From Sorghum bicolor (Eukaryota > Streptophyta > Magnoliopsida > Poales > Poaceae), in NCBI RefSeq assembly GCF_000003195.3, contig NC_012871.2:5133997-5197996 (forward strand): 64,000 nt of DNA, read 5' to 3'. Under the pieces are notes generated by a model. That model saw only the letters and a program-made list of their open reading frames with translations, ran no database searches and was not told the DNA's origin. Below, piece after piece: positions 34,111 through 44,839 of the stretch. Numbering within the stretch: the stretch's first letter is position 1; each line of letters begins with the position of its first letter. The position numbers and the translations under genes were made by a program.

Positions 34111-37100
34111 TGCCCGCGCTGTGGCAAGAAGGGGCATTGGGCCCGCGACTGCCGCAGCAAGAAGAAGGAGGAGCCCGCTCAGCAGGCCCATGTGGCCCAA
34201 GAGGAAGAGGCCACCCTGATGCTAGCCATCGGTGCGGCCCAGGAGGAGTCCCTCGTCTACACTCCGCCGCCCTCGCCACGCTCCACCGAGCCGCCGCCGC
34301 CGCAATCCGTGGCGCTCCCCGAGCTCCATGTCGTGGAGAAGAAGGTCCACGCCGAGCTCAGCGACGAGGCGGACCGGGACCCGTCGCGCTGGATCCTGGA
34401 CACTGGCGCATCGAATCATATGTCCGGATCCCGCGCCGCCTTCGCCGACATCGACACCGGCGTCACCGGCTCCGTCCGATTCGGGGATGGCTCCGTCGCG
34501 CGCATCGAGGGCATCGGCACGGTGCTCTTCCAATGCAAGAACGGGGAGCATCGCGCGCTCGCCAACGTCTACTTCCTCCCGCGCCTTACCGCCAACATCA
34601 TCTCCGTCGGACAGCTGGATGAAGGCGGGTACCAGGTGCTGGTGGAACACGGCGTGATGCGGGTGCGTGACGAAGACCGGCGACTCCTCGCCAAGATCCC
34701 ACGGAGTCCCGGGCGGCTGTACACCCTCGACGTCACCATCGCGCGCCCTGTGTGCTTGGCGGCACGCACTGACGACGACGCCTGGCGATGGCACGCGCGG
34801 TTCGGCCACATCCACTTCGCCGCGCTGCGCAAGATGGGACGCGAGGAGCTCGTCCGCGGCCTGCCAGTCATCGACCAAGTCCAGCAGGTCTGTGAGGCCT
34901 GCCTCGCCGGCAAGCAGAAGAGGGCGCCGTTTCCCCAGAAGACGCTCAGGCGTTCCACGGAGCCGCTCCAGCTCCTCCATGGAGACATCTGCGGTCCAAT
35001 CACGCCGGCGACACCGAGTGGTAACAGATACTTCCTACTGCTGGTCGATGATTATTCACGTTTTATGTGGATCTCCCTGCTGCCGACCAAGGATGCCGCG
35101 GCCAACGCCATCAAGAACATCCAGGCCGCGGCGGAACGCAAGAGTGGCAAGAAGGTGGTGACGCTGCGCACAGACCGTGGTGGAGAATTCGCCGCCGCTG
35201 ACTTCGTCGACTACTGCGCTCAACTCGGCGTCCACAGGCAACTCACGGCGCCGTACACACCTCAACAAAACGGCGTCGTGGAGCGGCGCAATCAGACCGT
35301 CGTGGGCACGGCCAGAAGCATGATGAAGGCCAAGGCTCTCCCTGGGGTGTTCTGGGGGGAGGCTGTGACGACGGCAGTCTACCTGCTGAACAGGTCTTCG
35401 TCCAAGGCGATCGGCGGCAAGACTCCTTACCAGCTTTGGAACGGGAGCACGCCGTCGGTCCAGCACCTCAGGACGTTCGGCTGCATCGCCCACGTGAAAG
35501 TGAACACGCCTCACCTCAAGAAGCTGGAGGACCGCAACCGGCGCATGGTGTTTGTCGGCTACGAACCGGGGTCCAAGGCTTATCGAGCCTACGATCCCTC
35601 GACGCGCCGAGTCCACATCAGCCGCGATGTGGTGTTCGATGAGGCGGCGCAGTGGGCGTGGTCAGCAACGGACCACAACGAGCCTGGAGACTTCAACATT
35701 GAAGAGTCGACGCCGCAGGAGCTCCCTGTGATCACCACCACCAGAACGACTACGGCTTATGCTCCTGCATCGAGCTCCGCTTCACCGACTCCCTCAAGCG
35801 TGCACGCGTCTCCTGTCGGCCCCGACCCAGCATCGCCGTCAAGCCTCGCGACACAGCCCCAGGTCCAGTTCGCATCTCCACCGGTATCCGGGGCTGACGA
35901 GCATCTCGACGCCGATCACGACGACGACGCACCCCTGCGTTTTCGGCGCCTCGACAACGTGCTTGGACAGGCTGACACGCCTGGTCTTGCACACCGCGAG
36001 CTGGAGGAACGCTTGCTGCTGGCCAGTGACGCTGAGCCGGCATCCTTCGAGGAGGCGATGCGCCACGAGTGCTGGCGCCTTGCAATGCTTGACGAAATGA
36101 CCTCCATCGAGGCCAGCGGTACATGGAACCTGGTGGAGCTGCCGGCGCGTGCAAAGCCCATCGGCCTCAAGTGGGTGTACAAGGCCAAAAAGGACGCCTC
36201 CGGCATCGTCACCAAGCACAAGGCTCGCCTCGTCGCCAAGGGGTACGTGCAGCGGCAGGGCATCGACTATGACGAAGTCTTCGCCCCTGTTGCTCGGCTG
36301 GAGTCTGTTCGGCTCCTGCTAGCTCACGCCGCCTGTCAAGGCTGGGCTGTCCATCACATGGACGTGAAGTCCGCGTTCTTGAACGGCGTGCTCCAGGAGG
36401 AGGTGTACGTCGCACAGCCCCCCGGCTTCGTTCTGCGTGGGCAAGAGAACAAGGTCCTGCGCCTCATCAAGGCCCTGTACGGGCTACGCCAAGCGCCGAG
36501 GGCGTGGTACGCCAAGCTCGACAAGTCCCTCATCGGACTTGGGTTTCGGAGGAGCCCCTCTGAGCACGCCGTCTATCTGCGCGGAGCCGGTGCACGCCGG
36601 CTGGTGGTGGGGGTCTATGTCGATGACCTCATCATCGCCGGCGGCAACCAGGTCGACATCGACACCTTCAAGGGACAGATGAAAGCCACTTTCAAGATGA
36701 GCGACTTGGGCCTGCTCCACTACTACCTTGGTCTGGAGGTGTCTCAGACTGAGGCTGGCATCACCATCTGCCAGAGTTCTTACGCTGCCAAGATCCTAGA
36801 GACAGCAGGCCTGACAGGGTGCAATCCCAGCGCAACGCCGATGGAGCCTCGCCTGAAGTTGAGCAAGGTGAGCTCAGCCCCAGCCATCGACTCATCCATG
36901 TATCGCAGTGTGGTGGGCTCGCTGCGGTATTTGGTGAACTCAAGACCGGACTTGACGTACTCGGTGGGCTACATCAGCCGATTCATGGAGAATCCGACCA
37001 CCGAACACCTGGCAGCCATGAAGCGAGTGCTGCGATACGTTGCGGGCACTCTGCACTTCGGCTGCTGCTACAAGAGGAAGAAGAATCCCCAGCTGGTCGG

Positions 37101-37578
37101 CTACAGCGACAGTGACATGGCTGGGGACATTGACACGCGCAAGAGTACCTCAGGTATCCTCTTCTTCCTCGGCGACAACACCATCACCTGGCAGTCACAG
37201 AAGCAGAAGATTGTGGCACTGTCCTCCTGCGAAGCGGAGTACATTGCAGCGACGACAGCAGCTTGCCAGGGGGTATGGCTGGCGCGGCTGCTTGCTGAAC
37301 TCAAGAGCGAGCAGGCTGACGCCGTCACTTTGAGGATCGACAACGAGTCCGCCATCGCACTCAGCAAGAATCCCGTCTTCCATGATCGCAGTAAGCACAT
37401 TGATGTTCGTTATCATTACATTCGTGAGTGTGTTGAGGAAGACAGGGTGAAACTCCAGTCCATCGGGACGGAGGAGCAGCTGGCGGACATTCTTACCAAA
37501 GCACTGGGGCGTGAACGCTTTTGCGAGTTACGTTCCAGAATTGGTGTCGTTTGTGTACAGGGACTACACAAGGATTAG
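33991..37578 (+). CDS. Copia-1 Pol polyprotein
   Basis: Open frame of 1195 codons with no stop, lying in the -1 frame relative to gag; its formal start codon (GTG) is not a meaningful start. Domains in order, numbered from 33991: zinc knuckle CX2CX4HX4C at 41-54; aspartic protease with DTG at 137-139; pre-integrase HHCC region with C-terminal CEACLAGKQK; integrase with D332, D395 and E431 (D,D35E); reverse transcriptase with YVDDLII (catalytic D878, D879); RNase H from about 1031 with D1040 and SSCEAEYIA. All catalytic residues looked for are present. Expression would need a -1 frameshift or supply in trans. Confidence 0.93.
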   Translation: MDREVQEEGPRVQSRRLHLRRPWQAARQSRGSRGPPPDEPCPRCGKKGHWARDCRSKKKEEPAQQAHVAQEEEATLMLAIGAAQEESLVYTPPPSPRSTEPPPPQSVALPELHVVEKKVHAELSDEADRDPSRWILDTGASNHMSGSRAAFADIDTGVTGSVRFGDGSVARIEGIGTVLFQCKNGEHRALANVYFLPRLTANIISVGQLDEGGYQVLVEHGVMRVRDEDRRLLAKIPRSPGRLYTLDVTIARPVCLAARTDDDAWRWHARFGHIHFAALRKMGREELVRGLPVIDQVQQVCEACLAGKQKRAPFPQKTLRRSTEPLQLLHGDICGPITPATPSGNRYFLLLVDDYSRFMWISLLPTKDAAANAIKNIQAAAERKSGKKVVTLRTDRGGEFAAADFVDYCAQLGVHRQLTAPYTPQQNGVVERRNQTVVGTARSMMKAKALPGVFWGEAVTTAVYLLNRSSSKAIGGKTPYQLWNGSTPSVQHLRTFGCIAHVKVNTPHLKKLEDRNRRMVFVGYEPGSKAYRAYDPSTRRVHISRDVVFDEAAQWAWSATDHNEPGDFNIEESTPQELPVITTTRTTTAYAPASSSASPTPSSVHASPVGPDPASPSSLATQPQVQFASPPVSGADEHLDADHDDDAPLRFRRLDNVLGQADTPGLAHRELEERLLLASDAEPASFEEAMRHECWRLAMLDEMTSIEASGTWNLVELPARAKPIGLKWVYKAKKDASGIVTKHKARLVAKGYVQRQGIDYDEVFAPVARLESVRLLLAHAACQGWAVHHMDVKSAFLNGVLQEEVYVAQPPGFVLRGQENKVLRLIKALYGLRQAPRAWYAKLDKSLIGLGFRRSPSEHAVYLRGAGARRLVVGVYVDDLIIAGGNQVDIDTFKGQMKATFKMSDLGLLHYYLGLEVSQTEAGITICQSSYAAKILETAGLTGCNPSATPMEPRLKLSKVSSAPAIDSSMYRSVVGSLRYLVNSRPDLTYSVGYISRFMENPTTEHLAAMKRVLRYVAGTLHFGCCYKRKKNPQLVGYSDSDMAGDIDTRKSTSGILFFLGDNTITWQSQKQKIVALSSCEAEYIAATTAACQGVWLARLLAELKSEQADAVTLRIDNESAIALSKNPVFHDRSKHIDVRYHYIRECVEEDRVKLQSIGTEEQLADILTKALGRERFCELRSRIGVVCVQGLHKD

Positions 37579-37588
37579 GAGGAGAATT
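37571..37588 (+). other. Copia-1 polypurine tract
   Basis: AGGATTAGGAGGAGAATT directly before the 3' LTR; primes plus-strand DNA synthesis. Confidence 0.85.
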
Positions 37589-37968
37589 TGTTAGTAATCC
37601 TTTTGTAGTCTGTTACATAGCATAGCATGTTTGTTATTCTGTTCTGCATGCACACGAGGGCCGGCTTGTGGTGCCCGTGTGCGTAGGAGGTAGTGGACGA
37701 GATTAGCTCGCCATGAACCTGAGCATGCAAGCCATGGCCGGCTGTTACGGCGCATGGGGATGGACGTGCGCATCCTGCGTGATCGTGCGGCCGTGGCTTG
37801 TGCTGCTCTGCTTTGTAATTCCAATAAATAAGAGTCGAATACATCAGAAAACGCTGCCGCGATTTGCAGCACAAAAAACTCTGTGTTCCAGTGTTCGTGT
37901 GTGTTCTTGTTCCCTCACCTCTGCTCGTGTCCTCGCCGCCGGTGTGCACCGACGTCCGGTGACTGACA
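37589..37968 (+). repeat. Copia-1 3' LTR
   Basis: 380 bp; no difference from the 5' LTR was found by reading. Confidence 0.97.
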
Positions 37969-37973
37969 CATGA

Positions 37974-39040
37974 GACATACAGTACATGAGATGCTCTCGT
38001 CCTGTCAACTCAAACACCGCTGCACGCACAGGCCATGAGACAGCCAGCCAGCCTGACCCTGGGCTCTAGACAGGGTTATGGATGCTCTAGACAGAGAAAT
38101 GGGGGCAATACAGGGAGAAAGTCTCAATGAAGGTGCATTTCTGAATTCCTGGAGTTCTTTCAGAAAGCACAAGCACAGCATGTAGGTCTCTCAATGAAGG
38201 GTGATCACCTCACTTTGGTGAAGCTGTGGCATCAGGAACTGGCTATATTCAGCTTCAGCATGCTAGTTGCCACGCTATTTTAAAATGTAACAAAGCAGTG
38301 CACGGATGCTATAATGGCGAGAGTTAACTTGCTTGCTAGCCTTTTCTGACAGTGGCCAGACCATGACTTGTCGGCAACTATTCCCTCTGTTCATCTTTGG
38401 TATGCTTTCATTGGCTCGCTTTAAGCTATAACTAGTTCTTGGAGCCTGAGTAAGATCACCTTGCATTGTATTAATATAACTTGTGCTGTAAGCATCCTTG
38501 CAGACTTGCTCTCTCAAATGCATGAAATAGCTCCTGCTTGTGTAACAACTTCTAAAGCTTTGAGCGAAATTACCACACTGGAACAGTGATAAGAAGCTTT
38601 CACGGTTACACCTCGTCTACACATGTTTTAAAATCAGATGACTTCATATCAGACTAAGGACCAGGTCTTGTTGAACTCGTCAAGTGTAGAAAAACGAAAA
38701 TACAGTTTCTTCAGCAAACAAAAATACTTGTGCTCTAAAAAAATAATGCCCAAGCATGCAGGCAGATATAAAGATGGCCCTTATATTGAAAGGAGTGCCC
38801 TCACAAATATCCTTCAGAAAATATCAAACTCACAAAATTCGCAACACTAAAATTTTCAAAGACAAGAAGATCTACCATATACATACTCCAGGGTAGATGA
38901 GAAATTGTACCTTAACTTCTCCAGATTGATGACACTTCCAAATCATCTTCAAGTACAATTAAGGACAACATAAGACATCATAGTTAAGGTTAACACTCCA
39001 TTCTCTATTTACCCCTTTTGGTCATCTGCAGCTTGAGTTC
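37974..39040. other. Spacer between Copia-1 and PPR copy B
   Basis: Host sequence. On the - strand, 38275-38523 is an 82-codon open frame (starting MHLREQVCKDAYSTSYIN) that extends upstream without stop for about 20 more codons. The composition looks protein-like, but I recognise no domain. It lies downstream of the PPR gene in transcript direction and could belong to its 3' UTR or to an unrelated terminal exon. Low certainty. Confidence 0.3.
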
Positions 39041-39076
39041 CGTGCCAATGGAAGTCCATCAATTCTGAAATGACAC

Positions 39077-41068
39077 TCACAGTTTTATATTTTCCGTGAT
39101 AGTGTCAGTCTTATCAGCCTTGCCCAACATTTCTCGGAACAGAGTTAATATATCCTCTATCCTGCCATCTTCACAGCAGCTATCAATCAAAGTCTTACAG
39201 GTAACAACATCAGGTTTCAATCCCATAGAGACCATGCCATCAAGTAAAGTATTAAAGGTAACAGCAGTGGGTTTCAAGCCAATCAAGAGCATATCATCAA
39301 GGAGCTTCATCACTTCGCCCACTTCACCAGCTATGAAATACCCATGAATCATTGTATTATAAGAAACAACATTAGGTTTAGCTCCTGCACGTGGCATCAA
39401 ATCAAAGAGTTTTCGGGCCTCTGTAACCTTTCCTTCTTTGAATAGCTTGTCTATCATTGAATTGAACGTATTGACATTAGGAGGAATGCCTCTATCCATC
39501 ATCTCATAAAATAATTCCTCGGCCTTCTCCCATTTGCCATGCAAAGCAAAACCATGAATTAGAGTATTGAATGTTATGATATCGGGAGACAATCCATCAT
39601 CAATCATCTGACAGAATCGGGACATTGCATCGTCCAGCCGGCCTATCTTGCAAAGCCCATCTATAACTGTGGTGTAGGCGACTATGTCTGGCATGAATCC
39701 TTGCTGCTGCATTTTGTTAAAAGTAAGGCTTGCCTCATCTAGCCTTCCACATTTACAGTATGCATAGATTTCTATGTTGAAGACATGACGGCCAGGTCGC
39801 ATTCCATTTTGTACCATTAGATCTTTGACATTGTTCATATCAACAAGATTGCCTTCGGTAGCATACCCATGAAGCAGACTGCCATAAGTGGAGGCATTGG
39901 GTTTTTGACCGCTCTGAATCATAGAATTAAAGATCTCTCTAGCTTCTGCGTGCAATCCAGATTTACAAAGACAGTCTATGAGCATACTGTAAGTAACAAC
40001 ATTTGGCCGTTGCCCATCTCTAGACATTTCTTTGAGAATTCTGACTGCCTCCGTCCACTGTCCTGAAGAGAGGTATCCATGGATCAGACTGTTATATGTA
40101 GTACAATTAGGCATAATATGCTCGTCAATCATCTGCTGAAGGACTGCCTCGGCCTTGTCCATTGCTTGAACCTTGCATAGGCCATCAATGACTGAATTGC
40201 AGGTCACAACATTTGGCGGGATCCCATGATCAAGCATTTTGCAAAACAGGGTGTAAGCTTTCCCTACATCTCCCTCTTTAAAGAATCCATGGATTACAGT
40301 GGTATAAGACACCACATTAGGTGGGCAGTTGTCTCCATCTTCAGCCATCATGTGGATCAGCTCGGCAGCCTCTTCACATTTCTTCTCAGCACAAAGCCCT
40401 TTGAGAAGTGTGGTGTAGGAGAAGACATCGGGGGTGCAGCCGAGCTCAGGCATCCGCCTGAGCACAATATTCATTGCGTCACTCGTCCTCTTCTCGGCGC
40501 AGAGGGTCCTGAGCAGGGGCGTGAAGGTGACGGCCTGTGCCCTCAGTCCCGTCTTAATGATTTGCCCCAATGCAGCGAAGCCGAGGTTCAAACAGCCCGC
40601 GTCGCAACAGCAGCTGATGAGGATGCCGAAGGTAGCTATGTCTGGAGCCACCTTCTTGGCGCCCGCTCGGGCCATACGGTTGAACATGGACACGGCGAGC
40701 GCAGGGCCATCGCGCACAGAGGAGGAGACGGGGGCGCGAGCGACCGTGGTGAGCAGCTGGTTGAGGGCGTAAATGGAGCCGGGCCTCGCTCGCTGAAGCA
40801 ATTCGTCGAACAGATCGAGTGCGTCCTCGGGGCCGAGGTCCCCCGAGCGGTAACACTCTCCGATGAACTGCTCCAGCTCCCAGGAACGGCGGCGGTCGGC
40901 TCTCCACCGGCGCGCGGCTGCTGAAGCGGCCGGTGGTGGGGAACGATATTGGATCGATGGGAGCACCTCGTTCCAGAGTTGGCGCGCGGCCTCAGCGCTG
41001 AGGCTTCCCGAGCGGATGCGCCGTCCAATGATCCGCTTCAGCTTCTTCAGGCACGTCCGGCTCGACAT
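39077..41068 (-). CDS. RFL-like P-class pentatricopeptide repeat protein (intact copy B)
   Basis: Intronless, 663 residues. Residues 1-20 (MSSRTCLKKLKRIIGRRIRS) are basic and suit a mitochondrial presequence. 65-142 is an N-terminal region with SGDLGPEDALDLFDELL, characteristic of restorer-of-fertility-like PPR proteins in grasses. From residue 143 there are about 15 P-class repeats of 35 residues (for example NVVTCNSVIDGLCKVQAMDK), each a helical hairpin contacting one RNA base. No E, DYW or SMR domain. The 14th repeat (601-619) is only 19 residues long. RFL proteins usually have more repeats, so this member is short. The expected role is processing or silencing of a mitochondrial transcript; whether it restores fertility is unknown. 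Start chosen at the first ATG, conserved in copy A. A solo LTR lies in its upstream flank. Confidence 0.9.
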   Translation of the reverse strand: MSSRTCLKKLKRIIGRRIRSGSLSAEAARQLWNEVLPSIQYRSPPPAASAAARRWRADRRRSWELEQFIGECYRSGDLGPEDALDLFDELLQRARPGSIYALNQLLTTVARAPVSSSVRDGPALAVSMFNRMARAGAKKVAPDIATFGILISCCCDAGCLNLGFAALGQIIKTGLRAQAVTFTPLLRTLCAEKRTSDAMNIVLRRMPELGCTPDVFSYTTLLKGLCAEKKCEEAAELIHMMAEDGDNCPPNVVSYTTVIHGFFKEGDVGKAYTLFCKMLDHGIPPNVVTCNSVIDGLCKVQAMDKAEAVLQQMIDEHIMPNCTTYNSLIHGYLSSGQWTEAVRILKEMSRDGQRPNVVTYSMLIDCLCKSGLHAEAREIFNSMIQSGQKPNASTYGSLLHGYATEGNLVDMNNVKDLMVQNGMRPGRHVFNIEIYAYCKCGRLDEASLTFNKMQQQGFMPDIVAYTTVIDGLCKIGRLDDAMSRFCQMIDDGLSPDIITFNTLIHGFALHGKWEKAEELFYEMMDRGIPPNVNTFNSMIDKLFKEGKVTEARKLFDLMPRAGAKPNVVSYNTMIHGYFIAGEVGEVMKLLDDMLLIGLKPTAVTFNTLLDGMVSMGLKPDVVTCKTLIDSCCEDGRIEDILTLFREMLGKADKTDTITENIKL

Positions 41069-42199
41069 GGTCGGCGCCGTCGCTCCGATTCGGTGGCAAA
41101 TGCTGCTCGGCGCTGGGATGGAGCCAACTGAGGCAGGAGATTGGAGATGGTAGTGGTGGCGGAGCTGGAGTTGGGAACGAATGGAGGTGCCCCTTCGCGT
41201 GAGCCAGCAGAGGACTGATCACGTGCTTGGCATGTCGTCTTCTTCGGGCTTTGACCGAGTATAAATCTAATCTGGAGATTTTTTTTTTTCTTCACAAAAT
41301 AAAATTAGTTCGACTGCCAAACAAGTTACCCTACAAAGAAAAATGTAACTTGGGTGCATTCTCGGTAAAAAAAATGCAAAGTTTAACCAAATAGGTAGAT
41401 AATATTATTAATGTTTTTGACACAATAAATATATTTTAAAAAATATCTTATGAAAAATCTAATGATACTTATTTTATCTCAAAACTATTTATATTTTTTT
41501 TCTATCCCTAATATATAATTGTGAAAATTTCAGTCTCCCAACTTTCTTTAAATCGGCTGAAAATTGATAAATGCATAGTAATTCATAGAAAAATCTAAAA
41601 CTTACAAAAAAATTTTATGCAGCTCCACATATGTAAATCCAGTAAACAATAAATATCACAAGTTTTAGTATATATTTTTTTCGCTGAAGATGCTTGCCGA
41701 TGCTTTTTAGTGTAAAATTGAAATTGTAGTTATCTTACTCTAATTATTATAAAAATTTTATGGTAGCCTATTTAATGTGATGCTTCATTTGTGGTAAAAG
41801 TTTTAGCACCATTTCTGCATATCTCACTGATTTACTAATTACCTAGATTTATGCTTCAAAATGCTTCCACTACTTTTGCACGATGTGTGGTTATGTTATA
41901 TAAATACTTCATAAGTCCATGTGTTCATAATCTACGTACATTTAACTGGTATATCATATTTTATAGGATTTCTAATCTAAATAAAAAATAAAGCTAGCAA
42001 CAAACTTCTTATGTTTTAATTTTGTACTAAGGTATATTAAGAGGTAATATTAGAGTAAGATAAGGTTTGACTAATTTCTGTTTTTATTATTAAATAAATA
42101 TGTCTTCAAGCTACATATTATTATAAATATTAACTATCTAATACCATAGATGTCATGGTTATCAATAAAATAAATTATAGACTTTAAATTTTATAAAAA
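41069..42199. other. PPR copy B upstream region
   Basis: 41069-41550 is shared with copy A. 41560-42190 is AT-rich sequence with no counterpart in copy A (where only about 180 bp of different sequence lies between the shared parts). It is either an insertion here or a deletion in copy A. No inverted ends were found. Confidence 0.45.
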
Positions 42200-42886
42200 G
42201 GATAAATATAAATAGATATATAACATTATGTCATCACTTTCTTTGATCATTTGATGTTTTTCTCCAGTTGCAATGTACGGGTATATTTGCTAGTATATAT
42301 AATTAGCCAAACTTGACATACTGAAAACATGACATTATGCAATAATTGAATTTTTTTATTATACAATAATTGAATTCTTTCAAACCCCGCACTCTATCTT
42401 CTTCCTTGTCTTGCCTTCTTCCTTCGCGCTCCCCCCACCATCTCCTCACCCCGCCCGGCTCCGGCTCCCTCCTTCGACGCTACCCTCAACCCTTCTCGAC
42501 TCAGCTCCAACGCCTTCCTCCAAATTCTCCTGCCTCCTCACCTCCCACCGTCGCGCTCACGACCTCTTTCTTACCCTATCCCCTCTTGCATGCGGCCATG
42601 GCAACCTCTTGCTATGGCACCCCTGTTCTGTCCTAGCCCGGCCGCCTTTACTGTCGCCAAGACCCCTAAGCTGCCTGTCGGCCTCTACACCGCCTGGCTA
42701 GCCTCCCCCCAAATCCCTTCCTTCTAAGGTCGTCAATGTGGGCGGCGGCGGTTTAGTCGCCTGAGTGGTAGCATCTCTTCCATCTCCAACGATGTTGCGG
42801 CTGTCATATGCGCGGACGCGGGCATGCCCTGTAGTGGGAGGGCATTGGGGAATAAGGCACGAGCGCGTGGGAGCGCATCAGACGGC
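42200..42886. repeat. Duplication block X, copy B
   Basis: Counterpart of 23640-24330. The open frame 42370-42636 (88 residues) keeps the start of the 86-residue frame in copy A. The block is split by the solo LTR and resumes at 44119. Confidence 0.65.
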
Positions 42887-44118
42887 TGTTGATATTTGGG
42901 AACGCAATAAGGAATTGATCCGCAAGCGCACGGATATCGGTGAGCACTTCACCCGGGAAATTATCCAGAGTATCGTATTTATTTTTTTACCACTAGGAGA
43001 AAGAGTGCATCTGACTAACCGGTCTATTACTACTAACCTTTAGGCACAAAGAATGTCTTTCGATGTGAGTGATAAATAGAGAAGACTGCAACCGTAGTCT
43101 CCTTCTAACCTTGGTAAGGATGATCTACTGTTCTAATGGGGAGGCTAACGGAATCTAGACACCACAAAAGATGTTCGACCCGCACCTATAAACCCTATCC
43201 TTCCTGCTAACGAGATGTGATCTACAAAGGTAGCTCGGAATTGTCACGTTCCTCACTACTACCACGGTCCAGCTAGTCAGGGAATATCTATGAGTACCCC
43301 AGCCTAAACACCACGTTTATGCCAGCAATGATTACTCTAAACTCTACGCGAAGAGATTAAAGTAAACTCATAAACCATAAGAACAATAAAACGAACTTAC
43401 TAGAATTTAGAAGTCGAATTACTGAAGAATCCTAGGAGCAAGCTTCGGGTTAGGAAAACTTGATCCCGCAGGTACAAGCTTGGAGTAGACACCGACAGGC
43501 CGGGCTTCCTCCACTCTATACCTCCACTCTATCTCTCTCAATCTAGTAGAAACTAGAAGATCTATTTTCACCTTACATTGATTGCTAAGCCTAAAAAGAA
43601 ATATTAATTAGAGAAGAGGTTTTCCTTCGAGGGCACCTCTCAGTCTCTATGATAATTTCTTCATGTCTTCTCCAGGGGCCAGGGGGCCTTGCTTATATAG
43701 TCCTCCCCTTCTATGCGTTTTTGGGTCGATAGCCGAGGTGGTACTATATTTTTCTTGATCCAATAGGTCGGTGGAATATCCCGAACGAAAGAGTCCTGAT
43801 TTGGCTCCAGCAGGGGGGCGGGCGCCCAGGCTACCAGGGCGGGCGCCCTGGGCCTGGCCCAGTTTTGCCTCCGCTTCGGTCTCGTGGCTTCTGGAGTCTT
43901 CTAGATGATGTAAAATTGCGCGGTGCGTTGATATCTCTATGTAATCCCGACATGTAGGCCTTTCTTCCTTATTTCCTGATAACCCCCTGCATAAACAGAT
44001 AAACAACAAAACTCGTGGAATTCTGTTAGATCAAACCCTAATTCTAGGTGTTGTTTGCATATTGGTCCTTTCTCTTGTTTATTTGATAATTAAAATTGAT
44101 ACTTAAGAACCGTCAACA
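42887..44118 (-). mobile_element. Solo LTR of Athila-like gypsy family
   Basis: 1232 bp. On the + strand it runs TGTTGATATTTGGG to ACCGTCAACA, so the LTR reads on the - strand. An exact 5-bp target duplication ACGGC (42882-42886, 44119-44123) and the uninterrupted sequence in copy A prove the insertion. It is the same family as the LTRs at 56212 and 63051 but clearly diverged from them. A TATA box (43692-43699, TATATAAG on -) points toward the PPR gene. It arose by LTR-LTR recombination that removed the internal region. Confidence 0.95.
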
Positions 44119-44839
44119 ACGGCCACAACCCTGCATCAGACGGTGAAGAGGGTGTGCCCTGTGTCATTGCGCACCGAGCGTTGCGAGCGAGCTTTTCTAA
44201 TTATATCTAGACTGCCAATCGAGGAAATACTAAACATCTAAAATGTCCATAAGAAGCTCAAAATGAACCGCAAAAGAAAAGAAGAAAAAAATTCAAACAT
44301 GAAACTATTTATTAATATTTATAGAATGTTTCATTTATTATGAAAATGGAAGTTTAGGATTTAGTTAAGGGTTTCTTAACCTCTCAGTTGCTTGTCAGAT
44401 TTTCATCATTGAATAATGAAAGTGGGTAACACACACCCTCTAACTATCAAAACTGGACAAATTTAATCACCTGACTATTCATATGTGGTTTTCTATAATC
44501 TAAAAATCATAAATGTCCAGTTTGATCTCTAAAATGATATTTAATATTAAGAAAAACATGAAATTAATTCCAGTTTCCCTCAAAAATGTTATCTATTTGT
44601 TATAGCTATTTTTGTTTCAAATAAATTATGAGCACAGACTACAAGCAATAAAGCTATAGGAACATAAATTATGATTTTTTAGAAATCAAAGCAGTTTTTT
44701 TAAAAAAAATAGAAAACAGAAAACCACCTTTGGAATGAGCTGGAGGACCAAATTCATGTTGTTGCAAGCAAAGTAGGTTATTGTCGTTGCTTTTGCACAG
44801 TAGTGCACTAGTGCTCCTTGGCTACTCAAACTAAAGCCG
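44119..44839. repeat. Duplication block X, distal part, copy B
   Basis: Matches 24330-25140 (GACTGCCAATCGAGGAAATA, ATGGAAGTTTAGGATTTAGT). It carries some deletions relative to copy A around 44660-44690. Confidence 0.65.

Larger units (their letters stand above)
32791..37968 (+). mobile_element. Complete Ty1/copia retrotransposon (Copia-1)
   Basis: 5178 bp with 380-bp LTRs (32791-33170, 37589-37968) that read as identical, and an exact 5-bp target duplication CATGA at 32786-32790 and 37969-37973. The order primer site, gag, protease, integrase, RT, RNase H, polypurine tract is complete. Integrase before RT identifies Ty1/copia. Identical LTRs mean a very recent insertion. The only visible defect is that gag and pol are in different frames. 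Confidence 0.97.

Noticed and set aside
34222..35616. Long antisense frames (252 and 186 residues) over Copia-1 pol
   Set aside because: No recognisable domains; they mirror the GC-rich pol frame.
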